From JAJZXY01 sp046706185 (GTDB lineage Archaea > Thermoplasmatota > Thermoplasmata > Sysuiplasmatales > Sysuiplasmataceae): a DNA stretch of 24,230 nt. The stretch covers positions 1 to 24,230 of the forward strand of contig JBJKPR010000054.1 in NCBI GenBank assembly GCA_046706185.1. The letters are read 5' to 3'. Below, in pieces: positions 1 through 7,705 of the stretch. The position numbers and the translations under genes are program-made. How positions within the stretch are numbered: position 1 is the first letter of the stretch; every line of letters starts with the position of its first letter. Under the pieces are notes generated by a model. It was not told the DNA's origin. It did no database searches and was given only the letters and a program-made list of their open reading frames with translations.

Positions 1-127
1 CGTCGGGTTCCACCGCCATCAGCCTGAGCAATAGAAGCCCCTCATCAAGCGCATATTCCATATCGCCCTTTTTGAGGTCGGTAAGGAACCTGAACGCCGT
101 GTTGAGAACTGCTTGCTCCTTGCTCAT
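1..127 (-). CDS. Unrecognised protein, 5' part only (42 codons)
   Basis: An open frame starts with ATG at 127 on the minus strand and runs off the left edge. It begins MSKEQAVLNTAFRFLTDLKK and continues with a stretch rich in Leu, Met and acidic residues, so the visible part is probably helical and soluble, with no signal peptide. A TATA-like element lies about 38 bases upstream (161-170). AGGA five bases before the ATG could serve as a ribosome binding site, which supports this start. I do not recognise the family and assign no function. The gene follows the giant surface protein on the same strand, but has its own promoter-like sequence. Confidence 0.6.
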   Translation of the reverse strand, partial: MSKEQAVLNTAFRFLTDLKKGDMEYALDEGLLLLRLMAVEPD

Positions 128-160
128 ATATGTCCTGTAGGAAAAACCACATGCCAGAGT

Positions 161-170
161 ATTAAAAGGC
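161..170 (-). promoter_or_regulatory. TATA-like box for the gene starting at 127
   Basis: On the minus strand this reads GCCTTTTAAT, centred about 38 bases before the ATG at 127. That predicts a transcript with a leader of roughly 12 bases. A second AT-rich element (TTATA) lies slightly further upstream. Confidence 0.4.
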
Positions 171-202
171 TATAACCCGAATATCAATATCTGAAAGCGG
201 TG

Positions 203-229
203 CCCCGTCCCGGCCGTTCCCGTTCGCCC
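203..229 (-). other. Predicted G-quadruplex motif in the 3' flank of the surface-protein gene
   Basis: Read on the minus strand, four runs of at least three G are separated by loops of 5, 7 and 2 bases (C runs at 203-206, 209-211, 219-221 and 227-229 on the plus strand). This fits the classical four-tract pattern. It begins about 45 bases after the stop codon of the giant surface-protein gene, so it would be in the tail of that mRNA. Folding is a prediction only. Confidence 0.35.
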
Positions 230-274
230 GGGGTCCGGCGGCGAGCTGCAGGGACGCGTGAAAGGTCCTGAGGG

Positions 275-3200
275 TCAGTATGCTGGCGCCTGGATGCTTC
301 CTGGAAAAAGGGCGGCGAGCTGCTCCGAGATGCCTTCAATACTCTCCTGTTTTCCGTCCCAGTCTGCAAGCTGGTATCTTTGTTCAATCCTGGAAAGGAC
401 GACGCCCATCTGCTGCGGCCATCCCCTGGGAGGCTGCCCCGAGTATATTGCAAGCATGAACGCGTTCATCCCCCTTATGACGTATATGCTGAACTTTCCG
501 AGTTCAATCCTGTTGAGCGTCTGTCTCTCCCCTCCCATCTCGGGGAAAGACGTTGACACAAAGTCCTGAATTGCCGTGAACATTCCAACAAGTATGTCCC
601 TGTCGATCCCGCCGTAATCCCTGCTGTGACTGTGCGATATCAGCCTTCCGTCGTTGTGTATGAGGAGTATAGAATTCAGCTGGAACGGCTTTGGAATGAG
701 CCTCTGGTAGATGAGAAGGGCACCAACGACGATCATCATTATGAGCAGGGAATAGAAGAGTATAACATAGATGCTGGGAAACTGGCTCACAAGCTTGACA
801 GTCACCTGTCTTGCTATTGCAGAACCGAATGGTGTAGTTATTACGATGTTGACAGTCTCCTGCGAAACGCCCGATGGCATAACTATCAGCATCTGTTCGC
901 CAAAGACTGTAACGCCGCTTCCGAATGCCTGCACGGTAATGGGTTCGCCGTTTGGATTGCTTATGTAACCTGAGATGTTCACTACAGAGGAGGAGGAATT
1001 CACAGACAGGATGTCAGGGAGGGAGACAACGGGGGGGATGTAGACAGGATAGACTATTGCGAGTATGCTGAACATGAAGAAACCGCTGCTTGAATTCACA
1101 TCAAACATTATCCTCTCGTTACCATGGAAGTAACTTCCCGGAATCAGTGAAACATCGCCGTCTGTTGAAATTGAAACAATAAGGTTGGGAACAGCGGATG
1201 CCGAATAACTCAGCTGTTCGCCGGCCGGGGCTGTAATGTAATGCGAAAGGTTCAGTGCAGTGTACACCGAGTTTTCGGCAAGCATGACGAATGAGGGCAT
1301 CTGTTTCCCGTAGGCCGGGCCCGGAGGCGGAACGGAAGACACGTGGACTGACAGCGGCACAGTCACTGAATCCTTGCTCAGGTTCTGAAGTGAGCCACCG
1401 ACGAAGACAATGCTTGTGTTGAACCAGTACGGCGATATGTAGCTGGCAGAACCGTTGGCGGCTGCAGGCATTGAAAAGAGAAGGCTGAAGTTGCCGCTGC
1501 TGAAAGTGATGTACGCTGAGCCTGTTACCACAATCACCTGGTCAAGGGGAACGTATGTATCTTGAACGTAGCCTTCAAGAGGAAATGCGTAGTTTGAATT
1601 GCCTGTTGTGCTGAACCTCACATAGACGGAAGGAAGAGGGAGAACGGACGGCGGTGCAGCCACTGAAACCATGTTGAGGCGTATCATGAGGAATGCATAT
1701 TCTCCGGCTGCTGTCTCGGCCATTATAAGGATGGTTCCCCTGGATACGAAGCTTGACGCGGGTGAGTAAATGTGGAGTATGTTCCCGCGTGCGAGGTACA
1801 CCACTGCCCCGTCTGCAACAACATTGAACGAGAGGGCATTCTGGGAAATGAAGTAGGTCTCAAGCGGGTATTCCAGCGTCGTGTTGTCCCCCCTGTCGAT
1901 CGTGAGGCTCGAGGGAGGGGCACCGGCTGTATTCACAGAAGGCGGAGCGGAGGAGCTTACAGTGATGATCTGAACAATGCTGCTGCTCACATTGTCCGGA
2001 TCAGCTGCAGTGATGACAACGGCAAAACTGACCGAGATTGTAGACGCAGGGAAGAAGTATGTCAGCATCAGGCCGTTGCTGTAAACATATGGTGAACTTG
2101 TTGAAATGGACAGTGATGACGGGGAATAAGGGGAGCAGTTGAGAAAATACGTGAAATTGATCGAGTAGTAACTGCTTGCAGGCACCGTGATGTACTGCGG
2201 CAGGCTGTTGATCCACTGGGGCCCGGGCAGTATGTTTGCCTGAAACGTTTCAGTCACAGAGTAGCCGAGAGAGTTCTGGACGAGAATTGTCAAGTTTGCA
2301 TGCCCGTAAGAGTGACCGTACGGTACCAGCACCACCTGTGTGTTTCCCATTGAGCCTGCACCGTACGCGTACAACAGGGTGGAACCGCCAGTCAGAAACC
2401 ACTCCAGCTGGCTTCCCGCAGGGTCGGAGAAATAGTCGGTCAGGTTGAAAGACCAGCTGCCGCCCGACGGCCAGGACTGTACAGGTATCTGAAGAAGCTC
2501 CTGCGGACTGAAGGCAGACGGTGTGACATTGAACGAGAAGACGGCTGACAATCCTCCGGAAAAAGCCTCCACCCATCCCCCCTCCATTGTGCTCCTGGTC
2601 ACCTCAAGCATAGCGGCTGTGCCGTTAGGGAACAGCATTCCGGCATTTGTTTCCCAGGCGACTCTTCCGAGGGGGACGGGGTTGCCGTAGTAGTCCTGGC
2701 CCGCAACAGAGAAGAAATAAGTCTGACCAGCGAGCAGTTCGCTCCCTGATGAAGTGAGGACAAGGCGGAACAGCATAGATGGTGACACAGTGACGTTCGC
2801 AGAGGAGTAGACGCCCGTCAGGCTGTCTGAAGCACCTATCTCCGCAGTCCCGTTCATGTACGAGGTGAAGAGCCCTCCTGAAGTGATTGTACCGTTGCCT
2901 GAAATGACAGACCAAACAGGGGACCAGCTGGTGTTCTTGTTGCCGTACTTGTCAAGCCCAGATGCATTGAACTGGATCTGCTGTCCGGCAGTTATCGATG
3001 CAGCGGCGGGCGAAATGTCAATGCTGTGGACAGCTGTCGCAGTGACGTTGAGCGGCCCTCCGATGCCGTATGCAGTGCCGTTGACCACGCCGACGGTGAA
3101 TGTCCCGGCACTGTAGACTGCTTCGCTGACATTTGAAAAACCGTAGCTGAAATTCGCATCGCTGCTCAGCACCGAACTCGACCGCAGTGAAGTGCCATTG

Positions 3201-4333
3201 GGATAAACGAACAGAATAGAAGCGCTGCCGTTGAAACCAGCCATGACCTGACCGTTGTCAGAGAGGGCTGTGATGCCGAGCCTGAACATAGACCCTGCCT
3301 GAACACTAGCCGGTGCGGAAACGGTGAAACTGCCGAGTGAAGGGAGAACCGTGAAATTGACGTAGTATGAAAGCAGCTGGAAATAACCAGTCAGGTTTGA
3401 CCTCGTGTAGACAGTGACATTCAGCGTGTAGTTGCCGTAAGTCAGGTTTGCGGAGTAGATAAAACTCGAGTTGTACTGGCTTGAGCCGAAAAGGCGCATG
3501 GATGCATTGCCGACATAGACCTGCCCCTGCGGGCCTGTGACGCTTGCTGTGGCACTTGATATGTCGTTGCTTCCAAGAAGATCGCTTGCGTTAGCAAGAA
3601 TGGTGTATGGCTGGTTGTCGAAGGACTGTGATGGCGCAGGAAGAGTCAATGAAATGGGCCCAAGCCTGTGTGTGATGGAAAGTGAAAAACAGGATGGGGT
3701 GGAGTTGTAGTCAAAGCCCACATACACGCTCGTGTTCGCGTTTCCGTCTGTCCTTGTGATGTTGAGGAGAAGATAGCTACCTGCGGAAAGGGTATAGCTG
3801 CCAGATATCGGAAGGGTGAAGACGACCCGCTGGTCCGGGACGAGCTGCATAGTGCCGGTTGAAGCCTGGGCAATCACCGAGCCCGAAGAGAGTGACGGTG
3901 ACGTCCCGTTCTGCAGCTGCAGCTGGAATGAAACGTATGAACCTGATGATGTGTTTGACTGAGTCATATACAGCGTAACGTTAACGTCCCCGCGGAGCGA
4001 CATCTGGCCGCCTGCGGCAGGCGATGCAACCCATCTGAATGAGCTGCCTGTTCCCGTTGCATTCAGCTCGATGCCCTGGTAACTTGGACTGATGAAGTTG
4101 GGGTTAAGAGGGTTGTACGGAATGCTCGTGTTGGCCCAGTCGTATCTTTTTCCGTAGTGACCAAAACCATTACCGTCATCGTGAAGGTAAAATGTTGTCT
4201 GGCCTGAAGAGACGCCGGAGACAGCAGCTGCACTGGTTGTTGCCAGCGGCAGCGCCGGCACAAGCAGGCACGCTGCAATGAAGAGCAGCACTGCCCTCCT
4301 CCATATCCTGCACTTCTCCAAGGTGTAATGCAT
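275..4333 (-). CDS. Giant N-glycosylated surface protein with a cytoplasmic roadblock/longin-like domain
   Basis: About 1352 residues from ATG 4333. An in-frame GTG at 4354 would add seven residues. The N-terminus has a positive region (KCRIWRR) and a hydrophobic core (AVLLFIAACLLVPALPLA), as in a signal peptide. The ectodomain is rich in Ser, Thr, Tyr and Asn, with about 43 N-x-S/T sequons counted by eye. It includes a bacterial-Ig-like (Big_2 type) segment near SIDISPAAASITAGQQIQF. The C-terminal half holds six tandem modules of about 92-108 residues resembling cadherin-like (CADG) folds. One membrane helix (YVILFYSLLIMMIVVGALLI) precedes about 135 cytoplasmic residues beginning LNSILLIHNDGRLISHSHSR. 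This tail resembles the roadblock/longin-type domains seen at the ends of archaeal membrane proteins. The gene lies 63 bases downstream of a Ras-like GTPase gene on the same strand. Ligand and role are unknown; sensing or cell-surface scaffolding is inference. Confidence 0.85.
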   Translation of the reverse strand: MHYTLEKCRIWRRAVLLFIAACLLVPALPLATTSAAAVSGVSSGQTTFYLHDDGNGFGHYGKRYDWANTSIPYNPLNPNFISPSYQGIELNATGTGSSFRWVASPAAGGQMSLRGDVNVTLYMTQSNTSSGSYVSFQLQLQNGTSPSLSSGSVIAQASTGTMQLVPDQRVVFTLPISGSYTLSAGSYLLLNITRTDGNANTSVYVGFDYNSTPSCFSLSITHRLGPISLTLPAPSQSFDNQPYTILANASDLLGSNDISSATASVTGPQGQVYVGNASMRLFGSSQYNSSFIYSANLTYGNYTLNVTVYTRSNLTGYFQLLSYYVNFTVLPSLGSFTVSAPASVQAGSMFRLGITALSDNGQVMAGFNGSASILFVYPNGTSLRSSSVLSSDANFSYGFSNVSEAVYSAGTFTVGVVNGTAYGIGGPLNVTATAVHSIDISPAAASITAGQQIQFNASGLDKYGNKNTSWSPVWSVISGNGTITSGGLFTSYMNGTAEIGASDSLTGVYSSANVTVSPSMLFRLVLTSSGSELLAGQTYFFSVAGQDYYGNPVPLGRVAWETNAGMLFPNGTAAMLEVTRSTMEGGWVEAFSGGLSAVFSFNVTPSAFSPQELLQIPVQSWPSGGSWSFNLTDYFSDPAGSQLEWFLTGGSTLLYAYGAGSMGNTQVVLVPYGHSYGHANLTILVQNSLGYSVTETFQANILPGPQWINSLPQYITVPASSYYSINFTYFLNCSPYSPSSLSISTSSPYVYSNGLMLTYFFPASTISVSFAVVITAADPDNVSSSIVQIITVSSSAPPSVNTAGAPPSSLTIDRGDNTTLEYPLETYFISQNALSFNVVADGAVVYLARGNILHIYSPASSFVSRGTILIMAETAAGEYAFLMIRLNMVSVAAPPSVLPLPSVYVRFSTTGNSNYAFPLEGYVQDTYVPLDQVIVVTGSAYITFSSGNFSLLFSMPAAANGSASYISPYWFNTSIVFVGGSLQNLSKDSVTVPLSVHVSSVPPPGPAYGKQMPSFVMLAENSVYTALNLSHYITAPAGEQLSYSASAVPNLIVSISTDGDVSLIPGSYFHGNERIMFDVNSSSGFFMFSILAIVYPVYIPPVVSLPDILSVNSSSSVVNISGYISNPNGEPITVQAFGSGVTVFGEQMLIVMPSGVSQETVNIVITTPFGSAIARQVTVKLVSQFPSIYVILFYSLLIMMIVVGALLIYQRLIPKPFQLNSILLIHNDGRLISHSHSRDYGGIDRDILVGMFTAIQDFVSTSFPEMGGERQTLNRIELGKFSIYVIRGMNAFMLAIYSGQPPRGWPQQMGVVLSRIEQRYQLADWDGKQESIEGISEQLAALFPGSIQAPAY

Positions 4334-4396
4334 CTCCCGGCAACCACTAAACACGAGCGTTGCCCGCTCAGAAGAAAAGAACTGAATTCTATTTCT

Positions 4397-4939
4397 TTAT
4401 TTTCTCGCGGTTAGCAGAGATGCTAAACGCATGAATGCAGTCTCAACGTTCTCTCCGGTCTTTGCGCTTGTTATCAATGCCGGGGAGCCGTAGGATGTTG
4501 CTATCTTCTCAATATCCTGGCGCGTTACGGTGACCTGATCGGCCAGATCGCCCTTGTTACCGATAAACACCATCGGTATGTGGCCCGTAATACTTTCCAT
4601 CGACTTTATCCAGTATTTCAGCTCTTCGAGGGACTCCTTGTTTGTAACGTCGCAGACACAAAGGGCAGCCTCGGCACCGTAAAAGTACGACTCCCTCAGA
4701 AGTTCCCTGAAGCCTTTCTGGCCCATTATGTCCCAGATAAGCATTGAAAGGTTGATCTCCCTTCCATTCTCCTTTTTGACAGTAACCTCCTTCTTCGTCA
4801 CCTTGGTGCCTATGGTAGATGTGTACTTGTCATCGAAGGTGTCCAGTACGAAGCGCCTGATCAGACTTGTCTTTCCTACGTTGTTATCTCCTACCAAGCA
4901 GATCTTCGTTTTGATTTCTTCAGTCAGCGATACCACCAC
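4397..4939 (-). CDS. Ras/Rab-like small GTPase
   Basis: A 180-residue single-domain GTPase with all five G motifs (numbering from GTG 4939): P-loop GDNNVGKT (17-24), switch I STIGT (41-45), DIMGQ (70-74) with the Ras-type Gln, NKGD (128-131) and TSAK (157-160). It has no C-terminal Cys or CaaX box (it ends LTARK), so it is probably not prenylated. The frame extends to a TTG at 4975, but a strong TATA box at 4981-4993 puts transcription start near 4960, so GTG 4939 or 4936 is the more likely start. The next gene on this strand encodes a membrane protein with a roadblock/longin-like tail. Such domains are known regulators or partners of small GTPases (MglB, Ragulator, TRAPP), so a functional pair is likely but inferred. 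Confidence 0.9.
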   Translation of the reverse strand: MVVSLTEEIKTKICLVGDNNVGKTSLIRRFVLDTFDDKYTSTIGTKVTKKEVTVKKENGREINLSMLIWDIMGQKGFRELLRESYFYGAEAALCVCDVTNKESLEELKYWIKSMESITGHIPMVFIGNKGDLADQVTVTRQDIEKIATSYGSPALITSAKTGENVETAFMRLASLLTARK

Positions 4940-4980
4940 AGTGATCGATGCTAGTCGACTTGAATAGTGTATCAAGCACC

Positions 4981-4993
4981 ATTAAATATATTT
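4981..4993 (-). promoter_or_regulatory. TATA box of the GTPase/surface-protein unit
   Basis: On the minus strand this reads AAATATATTTAAT, the most AT-rich element in the area. Its centre at about 4986 predicts transcription start near 4960. That excludes the TTG at 4975 as start codon and favours GTG 4939/4936. Confidence 0.55.
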
Positions 4994-5030
4994 CATCATG
5001 CCTCCACTTGATGAGATTAAGCTCCAGGGC

Positions 5031-5813
5031 TCATTCACCCCTGAACTGAGGCTTCCTTTTTTTCAGGAATGCGTCCATCCCCTCTTTCTGGTCCAGCGTC
5101 GCGAATAGAGAGTAAAACAGGGAGCGCTCATACAGTATGCCTTCCGCCAGTCCCCCTTCTGCGGCCCTCTTCACCGCCTTCTTTGCAAGCAGCACAGCCA
5201 CCCTCGGCCTGGAAGAGATAACCGATGCATACCTGCACGCTTCGGCCAGTGCATGCCCTTTAGGAACAACAGCGCTCACGATTCCAATCCGCTCCGCCTC
5301 TGCTGCCTGGAATGGCTCACCAGTCAGCACGTAGCGCATCGCCTTGTATTTCCCTGACGCCATGGTAAGCCTCTGAGTACCCCCTGCGCCGGGCATTATG
5401 CCGAGCTCGATCTCAGGCTGCCCGAACCTTGCGTCCTCAGCCGCAACGACCATGTCGCATGCCATTGCAAGCTCACAGCCGCCGCCTAACGCATATCCCT
5501 CGACGGCCGCTATCACTGGTTTGGCAACGCTCCCCAGTGCATCCCACACAGAAAAGTCATCGTCTCTGCTGAACGAGGAGGCTGTGCGGCCGGCCATCTC
5601 CTTCACATCTGCCCCGCCGGAAAAGAAGCTGTCCCCGCCTGTCAGCACTGTGGCGCCAACGCTTTCGTCGCCGTCGAGTTCGTGCAGAACTTCGGCAAGC
5701 CTTGAAACAAGACCAAAGCTGAGAGCGTTCCGGACACCGGGCCTGTTGAGACGCAAGATCGCGATGCCGTCCTTCTTCTCGACAGTGACAGGCTCCTCCG
5801 ATCCTCCATTCAT
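5031..5813 (-). CDS. Enoyl-CoA hydratase/isomerase family protein (crotonase fold)
   Basis: A 260-residue protein, the usual length for the family, expected to hydrate trans-2-enoyl-CoA thioesters in fatty-acid or amino-acid degradation in the cytoplasm. The CoA-binding/oxyanion region SGGADVKEM is near residue 66. Both catalytic glutamates of the rat mitochondrial enzyme are matched: Glu114 in GGGCELAM and Glu134 in GQPEIELG, followed by PGAGGTQRL. This supports hydratase activity rather than another crotonase reaction, though substrate chain length cannot be read. The frame extends 13 codons upstream, but a TATA-like element (CGATTTAATC, 5835-5844) centred 26 bases before the ATG at 5813 indicates a leaderless start there. 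The gene is divergent from gcvH and stands alone on its strand. Confidence 0.9.
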   Translation of the reverse strand: MNGGSEEPVTVEKKDGIAILRLNRPGVRNALSFGLVSRLAEVLHELDGDESVGATVLTGGDSFFSGGADVKEMAGRTASSFSRDDDFSVWDALGSVAKPVIAAVEGYALGGGCELAMACDMVVAAEDARFGQPEIELGIMPGAGGTQRLTMASGKYKAMRYVLTGEPFQAAEAERIGIVSAVVPKGHALAEACRYASVISSRPRVAVLLAKKAVKRAAEGGLAEGILYERSLFYSLFATLDQKEGMDAFLKKRKPQFRGE

Positions 5814-5834
5814 GAGGTAAGTGAAGGTGGTTAC

Positions 5835-5844
5835 GATTAAATCG
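5835..5844 (-). promoter_or_regulatory. TATA-like box of the enoyl-CoA hydratase gene
   Basis: The minus strand reads CGATTTAATC, centred 26 bases before ATG 5813. This is the archaeal spacing for transcription starting at the start codon. Confidence 0.45.
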
Positions 5845-5888
5845 TTTTGCATGTGACCGCATGCTGTGACCGCTTCCCTCCATGGATG

Positions 5889-5898
5889 AAATTAAAAA
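5889..5898 (+). promoter_or_regulatory. TATA-like box of gcvH
   Basis: AAATTAAAAA centred near 5893 predicts a transcript starting around 5920, about 20 bases before the gcvH ATG. That leader contains GGTGA at 5930-5934. Confidence 0.4.
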
Positions 5899-5939
5899 CA
5901 GGTAATCGAATAACATCATTGTCCAAATCGGTGAAACAT

Positions 5940-6320
5940 ATGAGTGTCGTCCCAGATGAACTGCAGTACACCAGGTCGCATGAATGGGTAAAGAGCGAGG
6001 ATAAAGGGTGGAAGGTCGGTATCACAGACCACGCGCAGGCAGAACTCACTGATGTTGTCTTCGTTGAGTTCGAAAAGGTCGGTAAGAAACTCAAGAAAGG
6101 GGATATGGTTGCAAGCGTGGAGTCTGTCAAGACAGTTTCCGAGGTGTATTCCCCCGTGGACGGCGAGATCGTGGAAGTCAACAGTTCACTTGCCGAGAAA
6201 CCGGAGAAGGTTAACCAGGATCCGTATGAGGAGGGATGGTTCGCAATCATAAAGCCCTCTGGACAGGGAGAGGAGTTGCTGAAAGCAGCGGAATACAAGA
6301 AGCTGATTGGTGAACAGTAA
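5940..6320 (+). CDS. gcvH: Glycine cleavage system H protein (lipoyl carrier)
   Basis: A 126-residue lipoyl-domain protein that carries the aminomethyl group between the P, T and L proteins of the glycine cleavage complex. The N-terminus has the family signature YTRSHEWVK, followed by GITDHAQAELTDVVFVE. The lipoylated lysine is Lys64 in VESVKTVSEV, then YSPVDGEIVEVN and the C-terminal region NQDPYEEGWF. The open frame extends to 5847, but ATG 5940 matches the family N-terminus and has GGTGA five bases upstream. Its stop overlaps the start of the next gene (TAATG), so the two are probably co-transcribed and translationally coupled. No gcvP, gcvT, lipoate ligase or lipoyl synthase gene is in the window. 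Confidence 0.95.
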   Translation: MSVVPDELQYTRSHEWVKSEDKGWKVGITDHAQAELTDVVFVEFEKVGKKLKKGDMVASVESVKTVSEVYSPVDGEIVEVNSSLAEKPEKVNQDPYEEGWFAIIKPSGQGEELLKAAEYKKLIGEQ

Positions 6321-7126
6321 TGCCCGCCCAGCTCATCACCGGGCTTGAGGAAGGGGATGGCGCCAGATATGCGCTGATATGCGGCGATCCTGAGCGTGTG
6401 CCGAAGATAGCAGAAAAGCTGTCAGGCGTGTCGAATGTAAGGCGAATCAGGGAATACAACATAATGTCGGGGAACGTCAGCGGTGAAAGGGTGATTGTTG
6501 CATCAACAGGCATAGGTGGTCCTTCAGCCGCCATACTGGTGGAGGAGCTTGCTAACCTGGGGACAGACACATTCATCAGGATTGGGACATCGGGCGGCAT
6601 AAGTGACGGTCTCGGCAAGGGCGATCTTGTCATCACAACCGCCGTGCTCAGGAAAGACGGGACGAGCAGAAGCTATGTTCCGGAGGGGTTCCCAGCGGCG
6701 GCACACCACGAGGTAGTCAGGGCACTTGTCGATGCGTCTGAATCGAGGAAGTGCAATTTCCAGGTAGGCGTCACCCTATCTGTCGACGGTTTCTACTCTG
6801 AAAACAGGGTCGTCGAAAAAGGAGAACTTGGCTCAATGTCGCACAACGGCTTTATCCTTCCTTCACGCAGGAATGACCTCGTGGATGCAAAGAGGCTCGG
6901 CGTCAAGAACATAGAGATGGAACTGGGGACCGTTCTTGCGCTGACGACACTATGGGGGCTGCGCGGCGGTGGCATCTGCCTCGTCTCGGATGTCGCGCCC
7001 TGGCATCCCACGGAAGAGCTGATAGACCCCGAGCAGGGAATGGACATTTGCATTGATGTGGCAATAGAAGCGCTTCGGACCATAATGGATTCTGACAGAA
7101 AGGCGAAGGGCAGCCGCAGGAAGTGA
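6320..7126 (+). CDS. Nucleoside phosphorylase (uridine/purine phosphorylase family)
   Basis: A 268-residue protein of the PNP/UDP phosphorylase superfamily, which splits nucleosides with phosphate into base and ribose-1-phosphate. Family motifs seen are GDPERVPKIAEKL (22-34, phosphate site), STGIGGPSAAI, RIGTSGGI and NIEMELGTVL, corresponding to the EME ribose-binding segment. The layout is closest to uridine phosphorylase (Udp), but base specificity (uridine, purine or methylthioadenosine) cannot be settled by reading. The start ATG overlaps the gcvH stop by one base, with GGTGA at 6309-6313. It converges with the DinB-like gene 19 bases downstream. The link to gcvH is unexplained; both could feed one-carbon and nucleotide salvage metabolism. 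Confidence 0.9.
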   Translation: MPAQLITGLEEGDGARYALICGDPERVPKIAEKLSGVSNVRRIREYNIMSGNVSGERVIVASTGIGGPSAAILVEELANLGTDTFIRIGTSGGISDGLGKGDLVITTAVLRKDGTSRSYVPEGFPAAAHHEVVRALVDASESRKCNFQVGVTLSVDGFYSENRVVEKGELGSMSHNGFILPSRRNDLVDAKRLGVKNIEMELGTVLALTTLWGLRGGGICLVSDVAPWHPTEELIDPEQGMDICIDVAIEALRTIMDSDRKAKGSRRK

Positions 7127-7145
7127 CAGGACGCTGGAGAAAGGC

Positions 7146-7640
7146 TCAGGCCCTTACCCTTGGATTATTGTTGAACCACTGCATGGTCGGAGGCTCGACG
7201 TTGTCCTGCCACATGAGAGCGATAAGCTCCCCCATGTGGTACAGCTGCTCTGTGAATGACTGGAGCAGAAACTCCTCTACAGTGAGTGATATGGTTGCCC
7301 CCTTGTTGGTCCTGAAACTCGCTTCCGCAGCCATGTCAACAGGCTTGTCTGCGAGGAAGGCTGCCGTCTTCCCCTCTATGTCGGTCAGGTGATCCAGGAC
7401 CATAGGCATATCGGTGTATTCCTCCCACTTCCGCCTCTGGTATTCCGCGCTCCTTCCCCTCACGACGTAGTTGACCATCATGTCCTCATTGTCTATCATG
7501 TGAAGCAGTATGTTCTTCATGCTGTGAAAGCTGGCTTCCCTGTTCCTGTCCACCTCCTGAAAAGGAAGGGATGCAAGTTTTTCGGCGAACTTCCGCCTGA
7601 CAGCAGTTGAATACCTGACAAGCTCGTCTATTGAAATCAT
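7146..7640 (-). CDS. DinB-like four-helix protein
   Basis: A 164-residue, mostly helical protein resembling the DinB/YfiT-like metalloprotein superfamily. It shows the paired motifs ILLHMIDNEDMM (His47) and FTEQLYHMGELIALMWQ (His135). The usual third metal ligand, four residues before the last His, appears to be Glu131 instead of His, so the site may bind metal differently or not at all. Members include thiol-dependent transferases (bacillithiol or mycothiol partners) and many uncharacterised proteins, so no reaction is assigned. The ATG at 7640 has a weak TATA-like CTTAATC centred about 28 bases upstream (7666-7672 on the plus strand), consistent with a leaderless transcript. Confidence 0.8.
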   Translation of the reverse strand: MISIDELVRYSTAVRRKFAEKLASLPFQEVDRNREASFHSMKNILLHMIDNEDMMVNYVVRGRSAEYQRRKWEEYTDMPMVLDHLTDIEGKTAAFLADKPVDMAAEASFRTNKGATISLTVEEFLLQSFTEQLYHMGELIALMWQDNVEPPTMQWFNNNPRVRA

Positions 7641-7705
7641 GGGTCGGCCAAATGCATTCCGCAGTGATTAAGCTAGCGGATTCGCGGTGGATCGAGGCAG
7701 CCATT

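Noticed and set aside
184..2915. Many open frames of 65-115 codons on both strands inside and beside the giant surface-protein gene (for example 184-453 minus and 626-973 plus)
   Set aside because: They overlap the long frame that has a signal peptide, repeats and a membrane helix. Their translations are rich in Cys, Arg or His with no domain pattern, as expected for shadow frames.
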